Shown here: one piece after another, positions 49,640 to 49,754 of the stretch | How positions within the stretch are numbered: position 1 is the stretch's first letter | Layout of the letters: each line of letters begins with the position of its first letter | Assembly (NCBI RefSeq): GCF_026130605.1 | Contig: NZ_JANFAU010000022.1 | Coordinates: forward strand, 1-49,754 | Source of the DNA: Sphingomonas lycopersici | Lineage (GTDB): Bacteria; Pseudomonadota; Alphaproteobacteria; Sphingomonadales; Sphingomonadaceae | Reading direction: 5' to 3' | Length of the DNA: 49,754 bases | Translations under genes and position numbers: made by a program | Notes under the pieces: model-generated | The model's input: the letters and a program-made list of their open reading frames with translations, nothing else | What the model was told of the DNA's origin: nothing | Database searches by the model: none

Positions 49640-49754
49640 TCAATCGCACCAGAAGGTGATGACGGCAGCGAGGAAGACGCCAGCCATGTAGTTAGCGGCG
49701 AGCTTGTCGTACCGGGTTGCGATGCGCCGCCAGTCCTTGAGCCTGCACCAGAGG
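49640..49754 (-). mobile_element. IS5-family transposase, C-terminal end (cut by the window)
   Basis: The reverse strand encodes a C-terminus reading LWCRLKDWRRIATRYDKLAANY with the ending VITFWCD and a TGA at 49640-49642. This matches the ends of many IS5-family (IS427-like) transposases, including the Y/R-rich ATRYDK and FLAAV pattern. The IS end probably lies at about 49628, where CCTAGGGTTAGGACTC gives a candidate terminal repeat beside a CTAG target site. The rest of the element is beyond the window. Confidence 0.85.

Noticed and set aside
1..49754. A ligM-type THF-dependent O-demethylase (GcvT-like), which the one-carbon operon would need.
   Set aside because: No GcvT-like frame was found in any part of the window.
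1..49754. CRISPR arrays, tRNA or rRNA genes, and prophage genes.
   Set aside because: No regularly spaced repeats, tRNA-like folds or phage structural genes were noticed.

Overview
The window reads as chromosomal DNA of a sphingomonad (Alphaproteobacteria, Sphingomonadales). It is GC-rich, densely coding and packed with 4-bp start/stop overlaps. It carries two large TonB-dependent receptors and several gene families typical of sphingomonads, including a LigW-type decarboxylase, a ferulate CoA-ligase/hydratase-lyase pair and a LigD/LigL-like SDR. The left end is cut inside an MFS gene next to suspicious poly-C runs. The right end is cut inside an IS5-type transposase gene. No rRNA, tRNA or CRISPR array was seen.

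Region 1 (about 1-20.3 kb) is a catabolic island for lignin-derived aromatics. It holds a putative operon SnoaL-like protein / aldehyde dehydrogenase / 5-carboxyvanillate decarboxylase (LigW) / MFS transporter. Next come a divergent MFS and LigD/LigL-like SDR, a MetE-like protein, and an aldehyde dehydrogenase divergent from a feruloyl-CoA synthetase (FerA). A convergent hydroxycinnamoyl-CoA hydratase-lyase (FerB) follows. Then comes a translationally coupled one-carbon operon (metF-purU-folD-folB-orf101), 4-hydroxybenzoate hydroxylase (PobA) with a divergent AraC-type regulator, and a KshA-like Rieske oxygenase with a divergent XRE-type regulator. The suggested logic is hydroxycinnamate to CoA ester to aromatic aldehyde to aromatic acid, and 5-carboxyvanillate to vanillate. 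Methyl groups from THF-dependent O-demethylation would be drained to formate by MetF, FolD and PurU. The O-demethylase itself (LigM type) is not in the window. Five copies of a 21-bp inverted-repeat operator, four good and one half-conserved, lie in front of the SnoaL operon, the MFS/SDR pair, the ALDH/ferA pair and ferB. They point to one regulator that is not encoded here.

Region 2 (20.4-36.4 kb) has two convergent TonB-dependent receptors. They are followed by a tightly packed plus-strand cluster: Tat-exported penicillin-acylase-family hydrolase, N-acyl-D-amino-acid deacylase, DgcN (DUF1611), DgcA (enolase superfamily epimerase), dicarboxylate/amino-acid:cation symporter, LysR regulator and PBP4-type D-Ala-D-Ala carboxypeptidase. 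This looks like a system for releasing, importing and racemising D-amino acids, probably D-glutamate and N-acyl-D-amino acids.

Region 3 (36.5-49.8 kb) is mixed housekeeping and envelope content: small lipoprotein, L,D-transpeptidase, DedA protein, phospholipid-methyltransferase-like protein, a response regulator/histidine kinase pair, a large PAS hybrid kinase and a YnfA protein. It also holds a small unknown, a glutathione transferase, a solitary YjhX/TopAI-like protein, a CPA1 Na+/H+ antiporter, a Cys-rich FMN oxidoreductase, a histone-H1-like basic protein and the IS5-type transposase end.
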